From assembly GCA_003194525.1 (NCBI GenBank), contig NBIV01000154.1, positions 62,001-126,000 of the forward strand: DNA of 64,000 bases, in the 5' to 3' direction. The notes below the pieces were generated by a model. It was not told the DNA's origin and made no database searches. It saw only the letters and a list, made by a program, of their open reading frames with translations. Below are positions 33,458 through 42,789 of the stretch, in pieces. The stretch comes from Gracilariopsis chorda. Lineage: Eukaryota; Rhodophyta; Florideophyceae; Gracilariales; Gracilariaceae. The stretch's first letter is position 1. Each line of letters begins with the position of its first letter. The translations under genes were made by a program, and so were the position numbers.

Positions 33458-35583
33458 CGGTTAATGCGCCCTTGTCTAGTTAGATCAGTATTCCATTCTT
33501 CACAATTCGCGACTTGGGAAGAAAGTACGTACGTAAAGAGTGCTACAAATGCCCTTACCAGTTCCAGTACAAGGATTGCACCATCGCGGAGCAGGAGGTT
33601 CACAAAATCGGCCTCCATCATAGTAGTAACACGAAAAACAGGGTCTGAACGGCTGCCTGGAATTGGAACCCAGTAGCTTTAAACGCAAAATGCCCCTACA
33701 GTTCTTGACCAGAGGATGAGGATTACCATGGGTACGCGGGAAGCCTCTCTTGTCAATTTGTTTCGTTCAGCAACGGGCGCACCTTGCCTTATTTCGGCTG
33801 GGTGGAAGAATCTAGCTGGCGAGGAAGTACAGAGGACTCTCTCGTAAAGTCGTCCCGAAGCTATCTTCGATAATTAACGACCTCTGGGTAAGCTGATCCA
33901 CCTTCGCGAGGCGTGCCCTGTCGACAAACAACACTTTGTTTGTGCTCAAGGATAATAGACGCGTGGCCATTGCCAGTTCACAGGTACAAAAGGGCGGAGA
34001 AACAACGTTATCTTTGACTCGGGTCGAAGCTGTAGCAGTAGTTTACTGATGCGACCAATGGTCTCTACCCGGGACGGAATAGTACGGAGAAAACTACGTC
34101 GTCTTTTATATATCCTGAGCTAGTGTCTACGCAGATTAGCTAGCATTTCTATGCAGCGATGGTTACTCGATAACCAAGTTTACCAGTGGCAACCTGTACC
34201 AAGGGTACTGGACAGCAGAAGATGTCAGACGCGATAAACGCATCGGATCATATCGCGTATCGCTCAACATGCCCGTCCTCTCTCGCATATCGTGAGGGAG
34301 CACAAGTGTTAACGTTTGACTCTACTCCCTCTGAAATTCAGTGAAGCGAAAACGACACGCCATTGAGACATCGCGAGGCAGCTTTTAACCCTTCACCAAC
34401 GACAACTCGGCACACTTGAGTCAATCCCTCCTTCGAGTAAGGCCAGAGATCTCCATGACATACGCTACGTGGTTCTTGAGTGATTGCTGTCACCGCTGTT
34501 CATTCCTGTGAGGCCCGTTTCCCTGCGGAGAGGAGACCCCTTCATTGGATCTGCGTTACTGTCATGAACCCGCTGCTTTTTCAAAGCACTTGAAGTGCCA
34601 ACTTCCGAAAGAGACCCGAATGAGAGCCTATTTCGCTTCCCTCGTGTGCGGAGGCAAGACCAATACGCTACAGACTTGCAAGTGCACGATTGATTACTAT
34701 TTTTGGTGTATCAGTCCGTTGATTACAACGAGATTATAGGTAAGCTCACTTCTCTTGTTCAAGAAATACTGCACTGATCTCTAACTACGACAATTCAATC
34801 CGATTGGAAGCAGCTGCTGACCGACTTCGCTTCCTTTCATTGTGCATCAGAAAAAAGATCCGCACACCATGAACGGCTGTGAAGTGAATACCTTCCGAGA
34901 AGGAGAAAGCAGTCGTTTCCTAGAGGATCCGTATGCAGGAACACACCTGTGCCTACCTCTGTACTTCGTAAATCGAACATAGTCTTCAGAGTCTGAGACG
35001 ATTTTCCTACCACTGCGGGTCACCTTTTGGTTTTGAACCAAAAATCCCAAATTTGTTGTGTGACGAGTAACCAGAGCTTACGATCTAACATGTGAAATTC
35101 TTCCTGTTACGGTATCGCTGGGAGAAGGCACACATTACAGGAACACTACGTAGTATACCAGACTTGATATTACTGAGACGGACCTCGATTCGTGAAGAGG
35201 AATCCAGCACGAGTTTGTGTGGAAACAGATGTTTGCGAGGAATTTGAAGGCATTTAAAGCAAGTGTGTGGGGTGTTCAAAAAGTCCGTGCGGGAAACTAA
35301 GGTCATGATCATCACATGATGTTGAACTGCTTGTGTACAGAGCTGCAGTGACCACGAGATCAAGATAAATATGTCTGTGGTCTTGAGCATGGACAAGAAG
35401 GTGCGGACGGAAGGAAGTCAATGAAGCTAAGGCACATTGTGCAAGTAGAATTGCCGCAGAATTCCTTTCAGTTGGTTCCTATAATCAAGACAGTTTGAAC
35501 GTAATGTAGCTGTACGCAAATTCACGGTCGTGCAGAAGCCTAGAAAGCTTAGCTTGTATAGACTTCGAGCAACTTACTCGGCT
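33458..35583. other. No gene recognised
   Basis: Only short frames are present. 33500-33690 could encode a small Cys-containing fragment (plus) or a Cys-rich frame (minus), neither convincing. 34545-34739 (+) is 64 codons with a few Cys. Probably intergenic and repeat-derived. Confidence 0.45.
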
Positions 35584-36649
35584 CTACGATTGCGTTGGTG
35601 ATTGCTCATTCTCGGGTTGCGGTTTGATGCCGTAGGCCCAGTGATAAATATAGGTATCGAGAGTAGTATAACTGTCCGGATGGGTCCACTTCCTGCCCTT
35701 GTCGATCACTTCGCGAAGGCTAGGATCAACCTTTTGAACATCAAAACCAGCCGATTTGAGCAGGTTGTATAACAACTGTCGATTCCAAGTGTACATGTGT
35801 TGGTCGGTGTCATTCTTTTTTATATTCAAGGCATACTGTACACCTTCATTCTTCACACCAATGACCTGAGATTATAAGGTTTTCGTAGACAAAAGCACGG
35901 TAAGCAGATTGACAAAAACATGCGCGTGCAAAGCAGTTGCTCGGGCGACGAGGGTAATTACTTACCATTCTACCGCCAACGCGAACCTTACGAGCCAGTT
36001 CTCTAAGTTCTGTAAGAGGACATTCAAAGTGCTCAATAGCACTAGTGGAGTATACAATGTCCAAGGAATCGTCCTCAAGTTCTTCTGGGAAGCGGTACGT
36101 CTCGATGAGATTAGGGTATTCGTGGTGAATGGCAGCACGTGCGACAGGATTAACTTCAATAGCGATTCGACGAGAGACATTCAAAGTAGCCAGAATGTGA
36201 CCGCCTCCAGCACCAAGATCAGCAACGGTGTCAGTAGTGTGAACACCAAAAACCCGTGACCAGTTGCGAGCACTTGCTTTCTGGCGTCCTAGCGCTGTTT
36301 GCCACTTGAAGTAAGCATGGTCATAATGTTTTGCTATGGACTCATTGATGGGGGGTCTGCAACCAGGTCCGCAACAGCGACCAGCAAACAGCGTTGCAGG
36401 GGAGATTGATCGCGAACAGAAAGTGAAATGAGCAAAAGAGTTGAAAACGAGGAGAACGAATGCGAATGCTATGGCATATCGCACGGGCGTACAGCGTATT
36501 CGGCGCGAAAGCGACTTCTGAGTAGGCAAGAATGCAGGTGGCATGATTCCTTGGAACGAGAACTCTCTTGATGCGAGGGGGAGGGGGGAGGTGGAGGCGG
36601 ATATTGAGGTTGTGGCGTGAAGGAGGTGGAGGCTAGTAATGCTTTCCAA
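35584..36649 (-). CDS. Membrane-anchored SAM-dependent methyltransferase, two exons
   Basis: Exon 1 (36649-35966) and exon 2 (35865-35584) flank a 100-bp intron (35965-35866) with donor GTAAGT and acceptor CTCAG. The junction falls between codons and restores '...VGGRM' joined to 'VIGVKNEGVQYAL'. The product is about 321 residues. Residues 59-77 form one hydrophobic helix preceded by Arg-rich sequence (type II anchor, probably Golgi/ER). The class I Rossmann motif is 'VADLGAGGGHIL' (about 142-153), with an acidic 'IEVNP' after beta-2 and 'DIVYSTSAIEHFECP' as motif IV. Exon 2 has 'YTWNRQLLYNLLKSAGFDV', typical of the C-terminal part of Methyltransf_11-type enzymes. The substrate is unknown; a wall-glycan or lipid methyltransferase is a guess. 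The start could also be Met36. Confidence 0.85.
35866..35965 (-). other. Spliceosomal intron (100 bp)
   Basis: The minus strand reads G|GTAAGTAATTACC at the donor and ...TAATCTCAG|GTC at the acceptor. Removing it keeps the methyltransferase frame open and rebuilds a conserved segment. It is the only well-supported intron in the window. Confidence 0.85.
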
Positions 36650-37869
36650 CGGGCCGAAGACAACATACTGTTCCTACGAAATTCGTTGCCTTTCGCCAGT
36701 GTCTCTGCTGCTCTACATAAATTGCCCTTCTGAAAGGAGTTGAACTGCTTTCCCGGCTTACTGCTCGCCTTACACTCACAGAAGAGCCATTTTGAAATCA
36801 AACGTGCATTCTGTACTACGTCTCTTTGTCCTCAAAAAGGTTACGCAAGGTAAATGGCTAGCTCACCCATGGCACGATACTAGCGCCACGGAGAAAGGCA
36901 TAGACACACTTGTATTCGTTGAGAGAAAATGGCGCTTTGCACAGCGGTGCATGGTTAAAGGGTTACCGATAAGCTTCTCTTCCGAAGGCTAGTAGTTCCA
37001 GAAGCAGCCCATTCCCCCATCCCCTTCACGCTCCCTAGAGTTATGCCAACAGGAAGGTGGCTGAGCACGACGAGTGGAGTAATGCATTGTGCATTACTCC
37101 TTGGGCGCAGACGCTGGCGGAAGGCTACCACGCGATCCCTCAATATGGTACAGTACTGTACTACTCACTGAAAGAGCAGTTGGCCTGGCCCACCTATCTT
37201 GTCAGTAGAGAGTCGCCCGTAGGGCGACTCTCGCCAGCCCACAAGCTGATCTTGATACTCGCTCTGTCACACACAAACTTGCGCGAGGTCGATAGCACCG
37301 TATTCATGGTGTCCATCAACCACAGCAAAACCTGTCGGAGCCACTGAAGTGGCAAACGTGGCCCAGAACGACGCCGCAGAACTTATCCACTCCAACTCGA
37401 GACGACCTCGCCGTCACGACGCTCCAATGATACTAAATTATCTGAATCACACACACGTCGCGAGACTCATACTAATTATTCGTTTACGGTTTCCAACGGG
37501 TCGATTCCCGCACAAAGGGGAACGCCACAGGTCTTCGTGACACTTGGTTACCTCCCCACCGGAGTCCCAGGGCACTTGTGCCCAACCGGTTTCCAAATCT
37601 CTACGAAGGTACCAATGAACGCCCCGCTCAGGAGCTGTACGTGGCATACAACCTATCGAGAACAACCATTGCGCGCCGTATCTACTGCTCGTATCGAACT
37701 TCGGCAACCCAAACTTACATATCTCGGCAAACTTGTCATCACTCTTGTTGTGGAAGACCGTCAACACAACTCACACCCCACACAGGTCTTGCCGCCCAAC
37801 CTCTCACAAGTACAAAACAAGTCATTTATTGATACTGCAAAAGCCCAGTTAGAGTTATCTATCCCAAAA
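36650..37869. other. Spacer between methyltransferase and copper ATPase; two strong hairpins
   Basis: 36650-36800 is the methyltransferase upstream region. 37076-37100 and 37208-37232 are perfect 11-bp inverted repeats with 3-nt loops (TTG and GTA). Frames at 37057-37347 and 37447-37917 are unrecognised. The region 3' of the ATPase gene may be transposon-derived. Confidence 0.5.
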
Positions 37870-40800
37870 TCACACCTTGAGAAGCGGGTCATTTGCATCA
37901 GGATAGCTCTCGTCTGAAAAGCTGTCATCATCCAATACAAACGCCCCAGAAGGAGCTTGCACTATCTCGCTTCCACTTCCGCCAAAATCACGTCCAACAA
38001 CAGGGGGTTTGTACCATCGCAAAGCCAAAGAGCTCAGCACAACGCACGTGCTCGACAGAGCCATAGCTCCACTGGCCACAAACGGCGGAACCCGCACACC
38101 GAGCGTCGGGTACAGAACCCCCGCAGCCAAGGGGATTCCAATCAAGTTGTATCCAATCGCCCAACAAAAGTTCAGTCTCACCCGTCGGAACGCTTTTCTT
38201 GCCAGATCAAGCGCATTCACCACTCCGCTTAAATCGCTTCGCACTAGCACAACAGCCGCAGATTCAGCAGCCACAGCAGCTCCAGCTCCGATAGCGATAC
38301 CCACTGAAGCCGCTGCTAATGCAGGCGCATCATTGATTCCGTCACCCACAAAGCATACATCTTCGTTCTCCTCAACTACTGCCACTTTCGTCCATGGCAT
38401 CGCTCGTGAGCGAACTTGATGCAGCGGAATGCCGCTACGAATCGCCACCGCACGAGCAGTTTCTTCCGAATCACCAGTCACCACACTCGTTGTTATATTC
38501 ATGGCATGAAGCTTTGCCACCACATCTGCCGCTTCCGGTCGTAACGTGTCTTCCAGTCCAAAAATACAGCTCAACTTGTCGTTCACAACAGCTACAACAA
38601 CCGTTAAGCCCTCTTGTTCTTCCATTCGCTCCATGGTCCTCAGCTCACCTTCAGTCAAAACGTCTTCTTCTTTCAATTCACCAAAAGCAAACGTTCGCGA
38701 CCCAATTCGAACCGAGTATTCGCCCGCGTTGATCGTCGCCTTCATTCCCTGACCTGGCACTTCTTCAATCTCCGCTATCTTGTACGCCGCCTCATTATGA
38801 AGCGACATATCACCTTGGCTGCTTCTAATGTACTTTGTGATAGCGGAGGCCAGCGGGTGATGAGACTGTGATTCCACCAGATGGATTATATCCGAAAGAA
38901 TCACCGACGCCTGTTCAACAACTGCGTTTCCTCGCTCGCCGACAAACACTGCCGCCACTTCAGGTCTGCCCAGCGTCAGCGTCCCAGTCTTATCGAAAAT
39001 GATGTGCTGCACCTTGTTCGCAGCTTCGATCGCTCCACCGCCGCCCTTAAACAGCACCCCAAGCTTGGTCCCCATTTCAGAGGCAACCATTACTGCTGTT
39101 GGTGTCGCAAGTCCCAGAGCGCATGGGCAAGCGATAACCAGAGTTTCTAATGCAAACAACAAAGAGAAGAAAAACTTTCCCTCTTCTGCATACCATGTCT
39201 TCGGGATCCACTCCATTATCGCTGCCGTGTACCATCCGCAGAATACACACAAAGCAATTGCAATCACGGCTGGTACGAAGACGCTCGATACATTATCTGC
39301 GAATGCCTCCACGGGGGCACGCGACGTCTGTGCGTCGTTAACGAGCTTCACAATTTGTGTCAGAACTGCATCGGATCCCACAGCGGTGGTGCGAACGAGC
39401 AGTGAACCGCCTCCGTTAACGGTTCCGCCGTACAATGAGTCGCCCTTGCTTTTGGGGACTGGAAGACTCTCCCCGGTCAGCATCGATTCGTCAACAGCGG
39501 ACACTCCGTCTATGACATCCCCATCCACCGGGACTCGATCTCCCGGGATCAGTCTCACGATATCACCGACGGCTAAAGCCTTCACTGGTACTTCCGTGAG
39601 GCAGCTAGCTTGGTCAACCTGGTCGAAGACCACGGCTTTTTCGGGGGCGAGTGCGGACAAAGCCGCCACGCCAGCAGCTGCGCGACGTTTCGCCGATGCC
39701 TCAAGCCATTTGCCAGCCAGCACCATAGTGATGATCATTACGGAGACTTTGAACATCACCGAATGACCGAGAGACATGTCATGGGGGCTTGCCGAACCAA
39801 ATGCCATCACAACGACGCTGGAGAAGTACGCGATCGATGTTGAGATAGCAACCAATACATCCATTGTCGCTCGACGCTTCCGTAGGGCGTAGTAGCTAGC
39901 TCTGTAAAAGCCAGCACCGCAACCGAACTGAACCGGGGTCGCCAAGAGGAAGTGTACCCACTCTAACACATGCATGGGTACAAGTGAGGTGTGCGTGTGG
40001 AGAAGGCCTAACAAAAGCACGGGAATGAAAAATGCAAGTGCCCATAAGAACCGTGTCCGCCACATGCGAGCCTCTTCGTCGATTACGTCGGTGGGGCTCT
40101 GCTCGTCAATTGCGCGCAATGCCTGCTGCTCAGCCTTCGGTGACTGCTTCACAACCATTTTGCCAAAGGTTCCGTCTCGCTCGAGATAGCGAAGTACGGT
40201 GGCCTTAGAGAAGCGCGACGCCAAAGTGATAACTGCGGCGGTACCATCGAGTTCAATGTGCTGCACACTCTGCTGGCAGCGCAGTACCTTCGACGCATTA
40301 TACGCCAACACGGCGGTTTGGAAAAGAATGCAGAACTGGTTGTTTGCGTTTCCGGAGTCATTCTTGGTGTCTGGGTTAACGACGTCAAGAATGAGACTCT
40401 TAAACCCGGCCGATGAAATAGCGTCAGCAAGCGATTGCGAGGGTACCAGAGATACATCGTGCTCCACGGTGGCACGTCCCGCGAGAAGATTGACCCTGGC
40501 CGACGAAACACCCTCCATGTTGTTAAGCAAGCTCTCAATGACGCCCACACAGCTTGAGCACGTCATTCCGCTAACACGAAGGTGGGTGGTGGTGTTCGCA
40601 TGCGGTTCAGCTTGATCATGTTTGACAACTGCCGGTTCGGATGTATACGAGGCAGCGACAGTAACAGAACGAGCGTTGTGATTGAGCGGTTCCAAAGCGG
40701 GTTGAAAAGGTTGAGATCCGCCAGTGGAACTCAAAGCAACACTCTGTTCCGATACAAGAGTGGCAGATTTTCCGACGCTTTCGACGGCCGCGACGAGATC

Positions 40801-41439
40801 ATCGGGGTGTGCGGGGTAAAAAAGTGTAGCCAGTCCAGTGTCGAGTTGGACGTGAACATTATCCGCACCCGGAAGAGCGGCCAGAGCGTCGGTGACCGCT
40901 TTCACGCAGCCCATACAAGTCATGCCGGCAATGCGTAAGGTAACGGGATGCGGCAAAACGGCCTCCGCGACGAAAGTGGGTTGTTTGCCGGTCTGACGCA
41001 CGGCTGCAATTGCGTGCTCAAGGTCCGCAGCAAAGTCAAAAGTGGCTGTTGCAGATTGAAGATCCACTTTGACATTTGAGGCAGACGGGAGTGCCGACAG
41101 TGCTGCGGAGACTTTGTTGACGCAGCTGATGCAGGACATTCCTTCGACGTTGAGTGTGACTCGTCGAGGATGCGGGGCAGTGATGGGGGCCGTGGGGGCC
41201 GTGGGGGTGGTGGGGGCTATGGGGGTGGTGGAAATGAGGGTGGCTTGCTTGCCAGCCTGTTCAACAGCGCGCAGCAGATGGTCCGTGTGGCCGTCGTAGG
41301 AAAGGGTGGCGATTGCGGTTTTGAGATCGACGGTGACGTCGCGCGTTGCCGGTACGGCTTGCAGAGCTGCTGTGACGGCGTTGACACAGCTGATGCAAAA
41401 CAAGTTGTCGATGCGGAGGGTGACGGCTGCGAAGGTCAT
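37870..41439 (-). CDS. Copper-transporting P1B-type ATPase (ATP7/Ccc2/HMA5 family)
   Basis: An ATP-driven Cu+ exporter of the secretory pathway or plastid. From the chosen Met it is 1189 residues; a 116-codon in-frame extension to 41787 exists but is Pro/Ser/Arg-rich, unlike coding sequence, and precedes the first metal-binding domain. Four HMA domains have CXXC at 15-18, 103-106, 175-178 and 294-297; residues 366-430 look like a fifth, degenerate HMA without CXXC. Membrane helices begin at about 464. The TGES actuator is at 655-658, the Cu-binding CPC at 771-773 (in 'ACPCALGLATPTA'), the phosphorylated DKTGT at 816-820, the N-domain His-Pro at 861-862, TGD at 988-990 and GDGIND at 1032-1037. 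TM7 YN (1097-1098) and TM8 MxxSS (1126-1130) complete the Cu+ signature. All catalytic residues are present, and the C-terminal tail is acidic. The gene is intronless. A small HMA protein gene lies upstream on the same strand. Confidence 0.96.
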   Translation of the reverse strand: MTFAAVTLRIDNLFCISCVNAVTAALQAVPATRDVTVDLKTAIATLSYDGHTDHLLRAVEQAGKQATLISTTPIAPTTPTAPTAPITAPHPRRVTLNVEGMSCISCVNKVSAALSALPSASNVKVDLQSATATFDFAADLEHAIAAVRQTGKQPTFVAEAVLPHPVTLRIAGMTCMGCVKAVTDALAALPGADNVHVQLDTGLATLFYPAHPDDLVAAVESVGKSATLVSEQSVALSSTGGSQPFQPALEPLNHNARSVTVAASYTSEPAVVKHDQAEPHANTTTHLRVSGMTCSSCVGVIESLLNNMEGVSSARVNLLAGRATVEHDVSLVPSQSLADAISSAGFKSLILDVVNPDTKNDSGNANNQFCILFQTAVLAYNASKVLRCQQSVQHIELDGTAAVITLASRFSKATVLRYLERDGTFGKMVVKQSPKAEQQALRAIDEQSPTDVIDEEARMWRTRFLWALAFFIPVLLLGLLHTHTSLVPMHVLEWVHFLLATPVQFGCGAGFYRASYYALRKRRATMDVLVAISTSIAYFSSVVVMAFGSASPHDMSLGHSVMFKVSVMIITMVLAGKWLEASAKRRAAAGVAALSALAPEKAVVFDQVDQASCLTEVPVKALAVGDIVRLIPGDRVPVDGDVIDGVSAVDESMLTGESLPVPKSKGDSLYGGTVNGGGSLLVRTTAVGSDAVLTQIVKLVNDAQTSRAPVEAFADNVSSVFVPAVIAIALCVFCGWYTAAIMEWIPKTWYAEEGKFFFSLLFALETLVIACPCALGLATPTAVMVASEMGTKLGVLFKGGGGAIEAANKVQHIIFDKTGTLTLGRPEVAAVFVGERGNAVVEQASVILSDIIHLVESQSHHPLASAITKYIRSSQGDMSLHNEAAYKIAEIEEVPGQGMKATINAGEYSVRIGSRTFAFGELKEEDVLTEGELRTMERMEEQEGLTVVVAVVNDKLSCIFGLEDTLRPEAADVVAKLHAMNITTSVVTGDSEETARAVAIRSGIPLHQVRSRAMPWTKVAVVEENEDVCFVGDGINDAPALAAASVGIAIGAGAAVAAESAAVVLVRSDLSGVVNALDLARKAFRRVRLNFCWAIGYNLIGIPLAAGVLYPTLGVRVPPFVASGAMALSSTCVVLSSLALRWYKPPVVGRDFGGSGSEIVQAPSGAFVLDDDSFSDESYPDANDPLLKV

Positions 41440-42183
41440 TGTTCCAGAGGCAAGAGTAGAAGGAAGCTGAGAAAAGTTGAGTGTGAAGAGATATGGCGGT
41501 TCAGAAGTTGGGAGGGTGGGGAGGGGGAAAAGAGGAGGGAAGCGCGGTTGCGCTGCGGCTTTAAAGGGGATGGGGATTGCATTTGGGCACAAGCATAGCA
41601 ATGCAAGAAGTGAGGAGTTGGTACTACATGACAGGCGAGAGGCTGGGCAACGGGATGTGCGCGGCTGGCGCGTCCGCAAGGAGGTTACTTTCGGGGGCTG
41701 TTCGATGCGGGCGCATCGGGGAGGGGCGGAGAGGTGCGGAGAGGTGCGAATGTCAACGCGGGCGCTGTGCCACGTGGGCCGGTGCATTCAAAAACAGCCA
41801 GTGAACGGCGGGCATACATTTCGGAGATGTCCGCGAATGCGCTGACAAGAGAGAGGCATGTTGCCGGAAGAGGATGTGTGATTCGTCGGGGCTGTTTATC
41901 TTCGACGCCCCTCTCTCTCCGCGACGCATTCGCTGTTTTGAAGCTTATTCCCGAACGGGCTGTGTCTGCACGGAGTCTATCAATCGGTTTCTACGCTGCA
42001 TTCAACAACTTGTGACACACTATCATTGTTTACATACAGGCTGACAAGTACAAAGCTATGATACACTGTACGACAGGCAAGCCGCAAAGCTCGACTTTCT
42101 GTTTTCAATAGCTTTGTTGAGCAAGCCGTAGGTCCCAACATGCCAGAGCAGCTGAACTGCGATAACGCTTCGGACAGCTTTGT

Positions 42184-42630
42184 CTAAACAAGAACAGTCG
42201 CGCCCATGCCTTGCGAGCGCAGAGCTTGCACAGCTTCATCAGCATCACCGGCAAGGCGCAGTGTGGCGACACCCGATTCAACGTCAACAATAATGTGTGT
42301 AGCATGTTCCAAGCCGGACAGAGCAGCCTTTACGCTATCGGCGCAGCTGGAGCACGCCATTCCTTCAACGTGAAGAGAGATTGAGCGCAGAGAAACTGAA
42401 CCAAGCCCTGTCTTTTCGGCTGGGTCATCGTTTTCGGCCTGTTTGGCGTCCCGACTGAGCTCGTGTGCCATCGTCTTCACATCGGCTTCGCAACTATTGT
42501 CCGCGGCTGTGTCGTGCGTTTCGACGTGAGTGTCGCTTTTCGGCGCCGATTCGCTCATTTCTTTCGCGCTGTTTTCGCAGCCGGCGCAGCATTTCGCCGC
42601 GCCTTCAATCGCTGAACAGTTCTGAGACAT
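42184..42630 (-). CDS. Small HMA-domain (copper chaperone-like) protein
   Basis: 148 residues from the Met at 42630; an in-frame ATG at 42789 would add a basic 53-residue leader but lies upstream of the TATA box at 42741-42748, so the shorter start is preferred. The N-terminal ~75 residues are hydrophilic and Cys/acid-rich ('CCAGCENSAK'). The C-terminal ~70 form one HMA domain with 'GMACSSCADSVKAAL', the M-x-C-x-x-C metal loop of ATX1-type chaperones and ATPase N-terminal domains. It probably binds Cu+ and may deliver it to the ATPase encoded about 0.75 kb downstream on the same strand. The extra Cys-rich N-terminus is unusual for ATX1 (about 70 residues), so a copper-buffering or sensing role is also possible. 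Confidence 0.88.
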   Translation of the reverse strand: MSQNCSAIEGAAKCCAGCENSAKEMSESAPKSDTHVETHDTAADNSCEADVKTMAHELSRDAKQAENDDPAEKTGLGSVSLRSISLHVEGMACSSCADSVKAALSGLEHATHIIVDVESGVATLRLAGDADEAVQALRSQGMGATVLV

Positions 42631-42740
42631 GATGTGCAGGATGTTTATGGTCGTGTAGGTAGGAACGGTTTGAGAACGAATCAGAGAGCCTATGTGCTGC
42701 ATTCGCAAGTGGCAGTGATATCGGGCGGCGTTGAGGGCGC

Positions 42741-42748
42741 TATTTATA
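42741..42748 (-). promoter_or_regulatory. TATA box of the small HMA gene
   Basis: The minus strand reads TATAAATA, 111 nt before the ATG at 42630. The spacing matches the TATA boxes of the small secreted-protein genes in this window. Confidence 0.6.
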
Positions 42749-42789
42749 CGCGTTAGAAGACGGCGAATACGGACAGAACGCGGAAACAA

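Noticed and set aside
37490-37520. tRNA-like T-arm (GGGTCGATTCCC)
   Set aside because: The loop is one base short of the TTCGA consensus and no acceptor, D or anticodon stems could be paired upstream on either strand.
41440-41787. 116-codon N-terminal extension of the copper ATPase
   Set aside because: It is in frame, but composition is Pro/Ser/Arg/Leu-rich and it spans the C-rich promoter-like strand. The first HMA domain begins 8 residues after the downstream ATG.
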